Below, in pieces: positions 33,423 to 40,856 of a stretch of DNA of 64,000 nucleotides. The position numbers and the translations under genes were made by a program. Numbering within the stretch: the first letter of the stretch is position 1; the number at the start of each line of letters is the position of its first letter. The notes beneath the pieces were generated by a model, which worked only from the letters and a program-made list of their open reading frames with translations, did not search any database and was not told where the DNA came from. This DNA is from Candidatus Zixiibacteriota bacterium (lineage in GTDB: Bacteria > Zixibacteria > MSB-5A5 > GN15 > PGXB01), in NCBI GenBank assembly GCA_016933695.1, contig JAFGAL010000001.1, positions 124,001 to 188,000 of the forward strand. Direction: 5' to 3'.

Positions 33423-35177
33423 GCCGTCGAACAGCGCCACGGCGACCGGTCCCCGGGATTTATAATAACCGAACGTGTAGCCGGTCAGCACCGACCATTT
33501 CGGACTGGGATTCAGGGTCAGGTTGGCGTGGGGCCGCAGTGACAGATGTTTGACATCCAGCGAGTCCAGATCACCGTTCTTGTCATACTGCCCTTTCACA
33601 CCAAACATGATACTGGTCTTCATGGTCGGCCGATAAGTCGCACTGAACTCGAACATATGCGCATCGGTCGGTTGGGTCGTGATATTCTGATAGCGCAGGT
33701 TTTCGCGCAGATAGTACGAGAACAGGTATCCGGTGAACGTTCCGCCCGGAGTCACATCCGGTTCCATAATATCCCGCCCGGCCGCCTCAAACAGGCCGCG
33801 GAACGAACGGAAGGGAGCGGAGGTTTTCTCGAACCGGTACTTGATCATGTTCGAGTACCGCAGTCCCTTGCGATAGCGGATTTTGGCCTGACCGTAGAAT
33901 TTGTCGGTCTTATAATGCTCGTCGATCGTTGGGTAGTCGTACCGGTCGACATGATTGTACCCCGCCATCACGCTTACCGTCGTTTGTGGTGAAACCCGTG
34001 AGATCACCTCGGCGGATGCTTTCGCGTCGGCCCGATCCAGAACGGAATACCGCACGAAATCGAAATTGGTAATCGCCGCTTCGGTATTGGTACCGTCCAT
34101 TCCCTCGCGATAGTCGGCCAGATCGATAAACGGATCGTCTGAGGTCAGCCGCGTTCCGGCGATTTTGGCGATCAGACGGGTTCGTTGCGCCAGCAGCATG
34201 GTATAACTGGCCGCACCGGTCCAGGCATCCGCCTCCAGATCGGTGCCCTTGTTTTTAGCGATACTGTAGCCGATCGAACTGGAAAACCGTCCCTTGCCGA
34301 TATCCCCCTTGAACCGCAGTTTGTGGGACATCTTCTGCGTTTCGGGATAAGTGCCGTACGCCATCGTGGTGTCATCGTAATTCAACCGTGAGGCGAACTC
34401 ACTCTGACTTCCGCCGGTCATCGGATGCTGGGCGTTGTCGTAATACGCCGTGACATCCTCGGCCCTGGAGTCAAAATAGCGAAACCCGAACTGGTAGCCG
34501 ACCGTGAAATCGGAAACATCGGCCTGAATACCGGTCTGGAACTGATGCGTCTGCCGGTCGACATCCATCGTTTTCGACGTCAGATGACAGCTGAAGCAGT
34601 GGTTCGATGCGACTTTCTGTTCTTCGCCTTTCTTGAATATCGACCGATGCGCGACCATCATGCGGATATTGTTCTTCCGCGACAGCAGGATATCGACATC
34701 GGTGCCCGCCTCGAAACGATGCGTGTTATAATCCGCGCCGAGATCCTGAATTTCATGTGAAAGGATTTTTCCGCCGGGATCGCCGGCCGCGGTCATTTCG
34801 CGGGCCGCCATGTTCGCCAGCAAATCCTGACCATCCTGGCGGATCATCGAGCGGCAGTACGCCATGCCGCGGAAGCGATCGCCGAATATCCCGGTGATCA
34901 TCCCGTCGATATTTTTCTGATCGAAATAATGCCCGTCCACCGTGATCAACTTGTCGACGTCACGGTACTGATAGACCCCCTTGAATTCCGGCAGAAACTC
35001 GTCATTGCCGAGATTGTACTCACCGACTTTCTTGGCGTAATCAGTCAGGCTGGTATAATGCGAACCGACCCAGATCGAATAGTTCTGCACCGGTTCGCTG
35101 TCCCGGGCGCTCGCCGCAACGGTCATGACAACGAGGGCCGACAGGACACACAATGCAATCATGGACTTATGCTTCAT
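33420..35177 (-). CDS. MtrB/PioB-like outer-membrane beta-barrel of a porin-cytochrome conduit (up to UGA)
   Basis: The 585-codon part up to the UGA starts with a signal peptide (MIALCVLSALVVMTVAASA) and an excellent ribosome site (GGAGGGAGG). Its body is a long run of amphipathic beta-strands with Tyr, Phe and Arg, similar in layout to MtrB/PioB-type decahaem-associated porins. An unusual feature is a CFSCH haem-c motif in NHCFSCHLTS near residue 195. With the continuation the full protein would be about 743 residues, in the range of MtrB relatives. It follows the decahaem cytochrome gene by nine bases. In the MtrAB model the barrel insulates the cytochrome so electrons cross the outer membrane. 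No outer-surface OmcA/MtrC-type cytochrome is in the window. Confidence 0.85.
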   Translation of the reverse strand: MKHKSMIALCVLSALVVMTVAASARDSEPVQNYSIWVGSHYTSLTDYAKKVGEYNLGNDEFLPEFKGVYQYRDVDKLITVDGHYFDQKNIDGMITGIFGDRFRGMAYCRSMIRQDGQDLLANMAAREMTAAGDPGGKILSHEIQDLGADYNTHRFEAGTDVDILLSRKNNIRMMVAHRSIFKKGEEQKVASNHCFSCHLTSKTMDVDRQTHQFQTGIQADVSDFTVGYQFGFRYFDSRAEDVTAYYDNAQHPMTGGSQSEFASRLNYDDTTMAYGTYPETQKMSHKLRFKGDIGKGRFSSSIGYSIAKNKGTDLEADAWTGAASYTMLLAQRTRLIAKIAGTRLTSDDPFIDLADYREGMDGTNTEAAITNFDFVRYSVLDRADAKASAEVISRVSPQTTVSVMAGYNHVDRYDYPTIDEHYKTDKFYGQAKIRYRKGLRYSNMIKYRFEKTSAPFRSFRGLFEAAGRDIMEPDVTPGGTFTGYLFSYYLRENLRYQNITTQPTDAHMFEFSATYRPTMKTSIMFGVKGQYDKNGDLDSLDVKHLSLRPHANLTLNPSPKWSVLTGYTFGYYKSRGPVAVALFDG

Positions 35178-35186
35178 GCCTCCCTC

Positions 35187-36149
35187 CTATCTCGTTAAGG
35201 CGTTGCCGGACGTGGACAGGGCCTGCGACGGCAGATCCGATCCGTGAACTTCGGCATGACACTGCGTGCACTTGGTCAGCATGCCTTTCTTCCAGCCGTC
35301 GGTGGTGGACACGATCGTGCGGTCGTTGGCCTCCGTGGTCTCATCCAGACCGACGACCGTGGCGTGGAAGTGCATGGCGTGGCAGTTCAGGCACAGTGCC
35401 GGTTCCGATTGCACCAGCAGGTTGTCGGACACCGACCCGTGCGGGGTGTGGCAGATGGAGCAGTCCTCCATCACCGGGGCGTGTTCGTACACGAACGGCC
35501 CCTCTTTGTCGGCGTGACAGGTGAAACACATCTCGCGCCCGGTGTTGTCCTGCACCAGTCGCGCCTCGCCACCGTGGACACCGTGGCAGTCCAGACAGGA
35601 TAGTTTGCCCTCGCGGACGGGGTGATGCGACGGCATGAACGACTCCGCGCGGATGTCGGCATGGCAGGTGTAGCACAACTCCGGCGGCCGGTTTGCCATG
35701 GCCGCTTCGGGCGAGGCATGGATGGTGTGACAGCTGGAGCAATTCAGATCCGCGGCCTGATGATGCGAAAACGACCAGTCATCGAATTCCGGCGTATTGT
35801 GGCATCCCAGACACAGCGGGCTGTCCTCGAACTGGTCGGCGGTGGCCGGATTGGTAATCAATGCCGGATCGGCTTCCTCGATATGTGCCGAGCCGGGCCC
35901 GTGGCAGGATTCGCAGGACACGGCACCCCGCGAGTCGTCGGCCGCATACGCCAGTCCGTGGACGGTTTTTTGAAAGGCCTCCCCGATTTCATCGTGGCAA
36001 TCCAGACAGGTGGCGCTTCCGACAAAGGCCGCATCAGGCGGCGCCTTGCCGTCCGCCGGGATCGCGACCCAGGTCAGGAGGGCGATCACCAGCATACCCT
36101 GCAGGATTCCCGTGACAAGAGCGGGGTGTTTCTCTCCCATTCTCCTCAT
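35187..36149 (-). CDS. Decahaem c-type cytochrome, MtrA/DmsE-like
   Basis: Ten CxxCH motifs occur in order (CLDCH, CESCH, CLGCH, CSSCH, CYTCH, CLDCH, CFTCH, CSICH, CLNCH, CTQCH) after a signal-anchor-like segment (TGILQGMLVIALLTWVAIP). The length of about 320 residues and the ten haems match the MtrA/DmsE family, which forms the periplasmic wire inserted into an MtrB barrel. The start is uncertain: ATG 36149 has GGGGG six bases upstream; ATG 36140 and ATG 36176 are alternatives. The gene lies between a TetR gene and the MtrB-like gene in one operon. Confidence 0.93.
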   Translation of the reverse strand: MRRMGEKHPALVTGILQGMLVIALLTWVAIPADGKAPPDAAFVGSATCLDCHDEIGEAFQKTVHGLAYAADDSRGAVSCESCHGPGSAHIEEADPALITNPATADQFEDSPLCLGCHNTPEFDDWSFSHHQAADLNCSSCHTIHASPEAAMANRPPELCYTCHADIRAESFMPSHHPVREGKLSCLDCHGVHGGEARLVQDNTGREMCFTCHADKEGPFVYEHAPVMEDCSICHTPHGSVSDNLLVQSEPALCLNCHAMHFHATVVGLDETTEANDRTIVSTTDGWKKGMLTKCTQCHAEVHGSDLPSQALSTSGNALTR

Positions 36150-36182
36150 ACATTCCCCCGAGCTATTTATATGCATTGGTTC

Positions 36183-36800
36183 TTACTTTTTATCCGACGG
36201 AATCATCAGGCCCCTGGCGAAAATCGGGATATTGTTATCCATCACGATATCCGGCGTGAATTTCTTGCCCTGCATGCGGTTCCAGAGACTTTGCCCCATC
36301 GTGCAATCCATTACCATGCCCACGAAACAGCGGGCGGTAATAATGGGATTCACCTTTCGTATTTGGCGTTGTTTGATCAGGCGCGCCAGGGCTTCTCCCA
36401 GAATTTTAATATACGGCGCCCGAACCATGGCGAACACTCTTCCCGACATGGTATGTCGTTCCAGAGATGAATAGAGAAGAAGCCGCGATAACTCCTTGTG
36501 ACCAAGATAGGTGTCAAAAATATGCTTCGCAACCGCAAAAAGCAGGACCTCGACATCATCGATTTTCGCCAGTTGCCGCTTGAGATCATCAAGGAGGACT
36601 TTGCTTTCCAGCGATTTCAACACCTCGTCATACAGTTTTTCCTTGCTGGCAAAATGACGATACAGCGCCGGTTCGGTAATGCCGCAGGCTTTGGCCAGCA
36701 TTTTGACTGTCATGCGGTCGAATCCGTACCGGGCGAACAGCGTGGTCGCCTTGGTGACGATTTGTTTCCGTCGCAAATCCGAGGCCAGGCGTTTACTCAT
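36183..36800 (-). CDS. TetR-family regulator of the cytochrome genes
   Basis: This 205-residue protein has an N-terminal helix-turn-helix (MTVKMLAKACGITEPALYRHF) and a C-terminal ligand-binding domain with FVGMVMDCTMGQSLWN. It heads the MtrA/MtrB-like operon. A palindrome-like site GTTAGTGATCATTAAC lies 21 bases upstream of its start, between the -10 element and the gene. A near-identical site lies in the divergent promoter of the two large cytochromes, so it probably represses both units. Its effector is unknown. Confidence 0.92.
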   Translation of the reverse strand: MSKRLASDLRRKQIVTKATTLFARYGFDRMTVKMLAKACGITEPALYRHFASKEKLYDEVLKSLESKVLLDDLKRQLAKIDDVEVLLFAVAKHIFDTYLGHKELSRLLLYSSLERHTMSGRVFAMVRAPYIKILGEALARLIKQRQIRKVNPIITARCFVGMVMDCTMGQSLWNRMQGKKFTPDIVMDNNIPIFARGLMIPSDKK

Positions 36801-36820
36801 GAATTTCGTTCCACCGGTAT

Positions 36821-36836
36821 GTTAGTGATCATTAAC
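36821..36836. promoter_or_regulatory. Putative TetR operator, copy 1
   Basis: GTTAGTGATCATTAAC (reverse complement GTTAATGATCACTAAC) is a near palindrome, located just downstream of the -10 of the TetR operon. It differs by one base from the copy at 40675-40690. Confidence 0.7.
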
Positions 36837-36848
36837 TAACTTATTGCC

Positions 36849-36877
36849 AATAAACAGCCTTGTGAAATAAATGTCAA
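36849..36877 (-). promoter_or_regulatory. Sigma70 promoter of the TetR-MtrA-MtrB operon
   Basis: On the minus strand TTGACA (36877-36872) and TTTATT (36854-36849) are separated by 17 bases. The operator follows the -10 by 12 bases and would block initiation when bound. Confidence 0.6.
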
Positions 36878-36886
36878 GCGGAAAAA

Positions 36887-36897
36887 TGACAATGTCA
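36887..36897. promoter_or_regulatory. Palindrome TGACAATGTCA, site 1 of a pair
   Basis: It is nested with a longer perfect palindrome AATGTCATGACATT (36891-36904). It lies just upstream of the -35 of the TetR operon. Its reverse complement is found 60 bases away at 36956-36966. A second regulator acting on the divergent region is inferred. Confidence 0.5.
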
Positions 36898-36953
36898 TGA
36901 CATTGCGACGAGGTTCCGTACAAAAAAGTACTGCCAGGTAATCAGTTACACCC

Positions 36954-36968
36954 GTTGACATTGTCAAC
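36954..36968. promoter_or_regulatory. Palindrome GTTGACATTGTCAAC, site 2 of a pair
   Basis: It has seven-base arms around one base. The core TGACATTGTCA is the exact reverse complement of site 1. It lies about 110 bases upstream of the c554-like promoter. Confidence 0.55.
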
Positions 36969-37060
36969 ATACGCGTGACGGCACCCCGGAAATTCGCAGA
37001 CCTGTCATCGAGATTCCGGTGTCTTTATTGCGCCATCACGGACATCTTGTATCTTTTTTC

Positions 37061-37080
37061 ACGGTTTTTTAAAAAACCGT
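37061..37080. promoter_or_regulatory. Perfect 20-bp palindrome ending at the -35 element
   Basis: ACGGTTTTTTAAAAAACCGT is a perfect palindrome whose last base is the first base of the -35 (TTGCCC). The A/T tracts could be an UP-like element, a bent-DNA site or a regulator site. Confidence 0.5.
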
Positions 37081-37108
37081 TGCCCTTTTCGGCGCCATAC
37101 TGTATACA
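37080..37108 (+). promoter_or_regulatory. Sigma70 promoter of the tetrahaem cytochrome gene
   Basis: TTGCCC (37080-37085) and TATACA (37103-37108) are 17 bases apart. Transcription would start about 60 bases before the ATG. Confidence 0.6.
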
Positions 37109-37174
37109 TACCGATGAAGGATTGCACACAATCATATTTGTTCATATTGCACGCGCGTAGCGCAAGGAGGAGAG

Positions 37175-37693
37175 ATGGCAAAGAGACTGTTTATGCTTCT
37201 GGTGCTGACCTGTTTTCTCGCGGCCATGGTGACACTTGCGGTGGCACAGGAGAAGAAGGCCGAGGAACCGAAACACGAGTATGTCGGTGACGACAAGTGC
37301 AAGATGTGCCACAAGAAAGACGGCGTTCATCCCTCATGGCTGGAAACCAAACACGCCAAAGCCTGGGAAAGCCTGAAGCCGGAAGATCAGAAAAAAGAGG
37401 AATGCGTCGGCTGTCATTCCACCGGCACCACCGCCAAGGGCGAACTGCTGACCGGGGTGCAGTGCGAAGTCTGCCACGGCCCGGGAAGCGACTACAAAAA
37501 AATGTCGATCATGAAAGACCGCGAGCAGGCGATTGCCAACGGCCTGTTGATCCCGGACGAAAAGACCTGCCTGCAGTGCCACAACGAGAAGGTGCCGGAA
37601 GAATTCCGCGCCAAGGAAAAGTTCGACTATGAGAGAATGAAGGCGACCGGCATTCATGTGCTGGCGACGAAGGAAGCCGAGGAAAAGAAATAG
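37175..37693 (+). CDS. Tetrahaem cytochrome c554-like protein
   Basis: This 172-residue secreted protein has a signal peptide (LFMLLVLTCFLAAMVTLAVA) and four CxxCH motifs (CKMCH, CVGCH, CEVCH, CLQCH). The spacing, with YVGDDKCKMCHKKDG then HAKAWESLK, matches the cytochrome c554 family. The ribosome site is AAGGAGGAG. It is probably a soluble periplasmic shuttle between the inner-membrane b/c cytochromes and the MtrAB-like conduit. A terminator follows the gene. Confidence 0.93.
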   Translation: MAKRLFMLLVLTCFLAAMVTLAVAQEKKAEEPKHEYVGDDKCKMCHKKDGVHPSWLETKHAKAWESLKPEDQKKEECVGCHSTGTTAKGELLTGVQCEVCHGPGSDYKKMSIMKDREQAIANGLLIPDEKTCLQCHNEKVPEEFRAKEKFDYERMKATGIHVLATKEAEEKK

Positions 37694-37743
37694 GTCGGTT
37701 TTATGTCCCGTCACAAGGGACATGCCCTATAGAAGCGAACAAG

Positions 37744-37775
37744 ACCGGACGGTTGATCAACAGCCGTCCGGTTTT
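37744..37775 (+). terminator. Rho-independent terminator of the tetrahaem gene
   Basis: ACCGGACGG (37744-37752) pairs with CCGTCCGGT (37764-37772), with TTT and A/T-rich sequence following. It also separates this gene from the convergent 19-haem gene. Confidence 0.85.
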
Positions 37776-37821
37776 ATATGGGGACAATCATTGTGGCCGC
37801 GGCATTTAACCTGCAAAGGCA

Positions 37822-40647
37822 TCACCGGTAGCCGAAGATCTCCGCCCAGATAATCAGCAGAATCAGCGACAAACCGATACACAGCGCGATCGTGCCGAAA
37901 ACCCTCATCCCGCGCACCACCACCGGCGGAAGCGGCTCCACCAGATGCTTTTTGATTTCGCGGGTTTTCATCAATTCCTCGTATTCGCGCGGACGGTCCT
38001 CTTTTAATTCTTCCAGCGGGACCCGTCCCGTGAAAATCACCGTGTCCATCGGGAATTTGTCCGGGCGGAAATGCGTGTTGAAGAAATGCACCGTAAAGAT
38101 AAACGCGGTTGCCAGCAGGGCTTCGTCGGAGTGAATGATGGTCGCGACGTTAATGATCCATCCCGGCAGAAACCGTGTGAAGAATTCCGGGAACCAGAGC
38201 ATCAGCCCGGTGGTGCCGATCACTATAACGCCCCAGAACACCGCAAAATAGTCGAATTTCTCCCAGTAGGTCCAGCGCCCGTAACGCGGCCGCGGTCCCG
38301 CGCCGACAAACCATTTCAACGTGCCGACAAACTCGCGCCAGTCGGTGCGATTGGGAAGCATCGACTCGCGTTTGAACAGCATGTGCCGCCAGCTCAGCCC
38401 GGTTTTGAGTTTGATGCGGATCAAATCGAAAATATGCATGCCGAAATACGCGAACGTGATAATGGCGCAGAGACGGTGGATGTATCCGGCCGATTCGAAA
38501 CCGCCCAGCACCCCGGACAGCCATTGCGCCCAGCCGAGATACGAGAATTTCAGCGTCATACCGGTAACCGCCAGCCCCAGAAAACTGATAATGACCATGA
38601 AATGCAGGCGGCTGTGCAGTGACGTGAACCGACGGTACTCCAGCCTTCCTTTCCAGGCGGCGCGACGTTTGCGGTTCTCGCGCATCATCTGGAACGAGCG
38701 CGGCAACCACATCAGCGTATGCGTTCCGGCTACCGCCAGGGTTCCCACCAGCAAAATGGTCATGAACCAGAAGGTATAAAACAAGATCGGGTATTTATTC
38801 TTGTCATGATGCGTGGCATGGGTTAGATACCCCGCAAACTGCCGGTGCGAACCGGGGTGACAGGCCCCGCAGGTGGCCACGATATTCTGGCGGGACAGCA
38901 TCGAATGCGGATTTTCCGGCGGCAGGATGTTATGCGCCCCGTGGCAGTCATAACACTTGGCGGCGGCGGAGTATCCCAGCTTGGATACTTTGCCGTGGAA
39001 CGTCTCGAAGTACGATTCGGTCACCTCGCGATGACATCCGCCGCACTGATTCATGATTTCGGCGCGGAAGCCGTCGGAATCGGTCCGCACGATGGCATGC
39101 GACTCATGACAATCACTGCAAATCGGAAGCGGTTCGTCCGCGTCGGACACTTCCGGCGAATGAATACTCCTGGTGAATTCTTCATAAATCCCCTTGTGGC
39201 ATTCGGCGCAGGTTTGCGCCATATTGGCCCGGTGCACGCTCGATGCCGGATCGTCTTTGGGAAGCACATGATGGGCGGTGTGGCAATCGGTGCACTTGGC
39301 GGTCACCACCAAGCCGCTTTTCTTGAGGCCGATTCCGTGAATGCCTTCCAGGTAACTGCTGACCGGATCAAGTTCCCTCTCGCCCATCGATGTGACGGCC
39401 ACACCACCCTCGCCGTGGCATCGCCCGCACAGATCCGGAACCGCCGTCGGGAACGTCGGCGAATACGGATCGCGATGCGCTTTGACACGGTGCGCTCCGT
39501 GGCAGTCGACACATTCCGGGGCACGTTGATCGCCGCGATCGGCCAGTTTACCGTGCGTGCTTTCATGGTACAGCACCACCTCTTCACTGTGGCAGATCGA
39601 GCAGTCCACCCGATCTGCGACGGTTGCGCAGGGTCGGTCATGACTGCGGGTGGCGCCGGTATGGCACTGGGCGCAACTGACCGTGCGATGGATCGAACCG
39701 TGCGTTTCCAGCGTGTCGACATACATCGACACTGTCTCGCCGTCGCGGACCGCGGTCACATTCCTGTTGGCATGACATTTCAGACAATCCTTGTCGGCCA
39801 TCCCCTCTTCGTAGAACACGCGTCGAATTTCATGCGGGGCATGGCAGTCGACACAGGCCGGCACCTTGTTCGGCTCTTTTTCCCACAATTCGCCGCGAAT
39901 GACTTTCTGGTGCACCTGTTCGATCCGTCCGTGGCACTGCTGGCACATGGTCGCGACATTGTCGCGATGAATGGTCGAGCGCGGATCGGTATGCGGCAGA
40001 ACCGAATGCGCGGTATGGCAGTCGCCGCAGACGGCGGTGACGGTCAGTCCCTGTTTGAACAGCCCGATACCGTGAATACTCTGCGAATAATGACTGAGGA
40101 TACTGTCCTGTGGAATATCATAAGTGCGGGTGACGGCCGTACCCTCCTTGTGACATCGCCCGCACATGAACGGGATATTGAATTTGGCGGTGCGGGAATC
40201 CGGCGCGGATGCGCCCATAATATCATGTGCGCCATGACAGTCCCAGCAATGCGGGGCCAGCTTCTCACCTTTGGCCACCGACTGCCCGTGCAGACTCCGG
40301 GCGTACTCCCCCGCGATATCATCGTGACACAATCCGCAATCGACCGGTGCGAGGTTTTCCGCGTGCGGCAGTTCGGCATCCATCAAATCGGCATGGCACC
40401 CGATGCATTCGACATCGACATGTTTCGACGCGTTGAATTTCGCCAGGTCGATATACAGCGACACCTCATGCCCGCCGCGTTCCTTGGTCAGGTCGGGATC
40501 CTCATGACACATCATGCAGTCATCGACCGACTGCGCGAAAGATCTCGGCGCCGAACCGAACAGCAGTACAAGCACCAGCAGGCATACCGCTCCCGCTTTG
40601 CCCATACACCATAGACTTTTTCTGTCCTGATTAAGCCGCCCGTTCAC
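37822..40647 (-). CDS. 19-haem c-type cytochrome fused to a membrane cytochrome b domain (CbcL-like)
   Basis: This 941-residue protein has a signal sequence (AGAVCLLVLVLLFGSAPRSFA) and then 19 CxxCH motifs over about 570 residues. From about residue 625 come six hydrophobic segments with paired His (LHSRLHFMVIISFLG, YIHRLCAIITFAYFGMHIFD, IIHSDEALLATAFIFTVHFF), as in formate dehydrogenase gamma/thiosulfate reductase b-type cytochromes. The haem region contains an internal duplication (see findings). This is the architecture of Geobacter CbcL, which oxidises menaquinol and passes electrons to periplasmic cytochromes, but with about twice the haems that I remember for CbcL. The start is GTG 40647 with AGGCGGA upstream. 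The promoter is overlapped by the TetR operator copy 2. Confidence 0.9.
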   Translation of the reverse strand: MNGRLNQDRKSLWCMGKAGAVCLLVLVLLFGSAPRSFAQSVDDCMMCHEDPDLTKERGGHEVSLYIDLAKFNASKHVDVECIGCHADLMDAELPHAENLAPVDCGLCHDDIAGEYARSLHGQSVAKGEKLAPHCWDCHGAHDIMGASAPDSRTAKFNIPFMCGRCHKEGTAVTRTYDIPQDSILSHYSQSIHGIGLFKQGLTVTAVCGDCHTAHSVLPHTDPRSTIHRDNVATMCQQCHGRIEQVHQKVIRGELWEKEPNKVPACVDCHAPHEIRRVFYEEGMADKDCLKCHANRNVTAVRDGETVSMYVDTLETHGSIHRTVSCAQCHTGATRSHDRPCATVADRVDCSICHSEEVVLYHESTHGKLADRGDQRAPECVDCHGAHRVKAHRDPYSPTFPTAVPDLCGRCHGEGGVAVTSMGERELDPVSSYLEGIHGIGLKKSGLVVTAKCTDCHTAHHVLPKDDPASSVHRANMAQTCAECHKGIYEEFTRSIHSPEVSDADEPLPICSDCHESHAIVRTDSDGFRAEIMNQCGGCHREVTESYFETFHGKVSKLGYSAAAKCYDCHGAHNILPPENPHSMLSRQNIVATCGACHPGSHRQFAGYLTHATHHDKNKYPILFYTFWFMTILLVGTLAVAGTHTLMWLPRSFQMMRENRKRRAAWKGRLEYRRFTSLHSRLHFMVIISFLGLAVTGMTLKFSYLGWAQWLSGVLGGFESAGYIHRLCAIITFAYFGMHIFDLIRIKLKTGLSWRHMLFKRESMLPNRTDWREFVGTLKWFVGAGPRPRYGRWTYWEKFDYFAVFWGVIVIGTTGLMLWFPEFFTRFLPGWIINVATIIHSDEALLATAFIFTVHFFNTHFRPDKFPMDTVIFTGRVPLEELKEDRPREYEELMKTREIKKHLVEPLPPVVVRGMRVFGTIALCIGLSLILLIIWAEIFGYR

Positions 40648-40674
40648 ATTGTCCGCCTGATTTATCCGCTATTG

Positions 40675-40690
40675 GTTAATAATCACTAAC
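40675..40690. promoter_or_regulatory. Putative TetR operator, copy 2
   Basis: GTTAATAATCACTAAC is one base different from the reverse complement of copy 1 (GTTAATGATCACTAAC). It overlaps the -10 of the 19-haem gene and lies in the divergent region shared with the octahaem gene. Confidence 0.7.
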
Positions 40691-40716
40691 TTAATTGCCG
40701 CAACTATTAGAGTCAA
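40688..40716 (-). promoter_or_regulatory. Possible sigma70 promoter of the 19-haem gene
   Basis: On the minus strand TTGACT (40716-40711) and TAAGTT (40693-40688) are 17 bases apart. The -10 is weak and overlaps the operator. Confidence 0.45.
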
Positions 40717-40747
40717 GTAAAATTTGTGATGGGATTCACATTCTTTG

Positions 40748-40777
40748 TTGACGCCGGGATCAAAATGTCTTTATATT
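40748..40777 (+). promoter_or_regulatory. Sigma70 promoter of the octahaem gene
   Basis: TTGACG (40748-40753) and TATATT (40772-40777) are separated by 18 bases. Transcription would begin about 70 bases before ATG 40857. The operator lies about 58 bases upstream of the -35. Confidence 0.6.
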
Positions 40778-40856
40778 GTGGTGCAATTAATATGTAATCA
40801 TGGGGCAATATAGTCGTTGTGCCGCATACATCACCCAAAAAGGCAGGAGATTGTTT

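Noticed and set aside
38845-40614. 589-residue + strand ORF opposite the 19-haem gene
   Set aside because: It is the antisense shadow of the CxxCH-rich coding frame (many Met, His and Gly from reverse codons), with no start signal.
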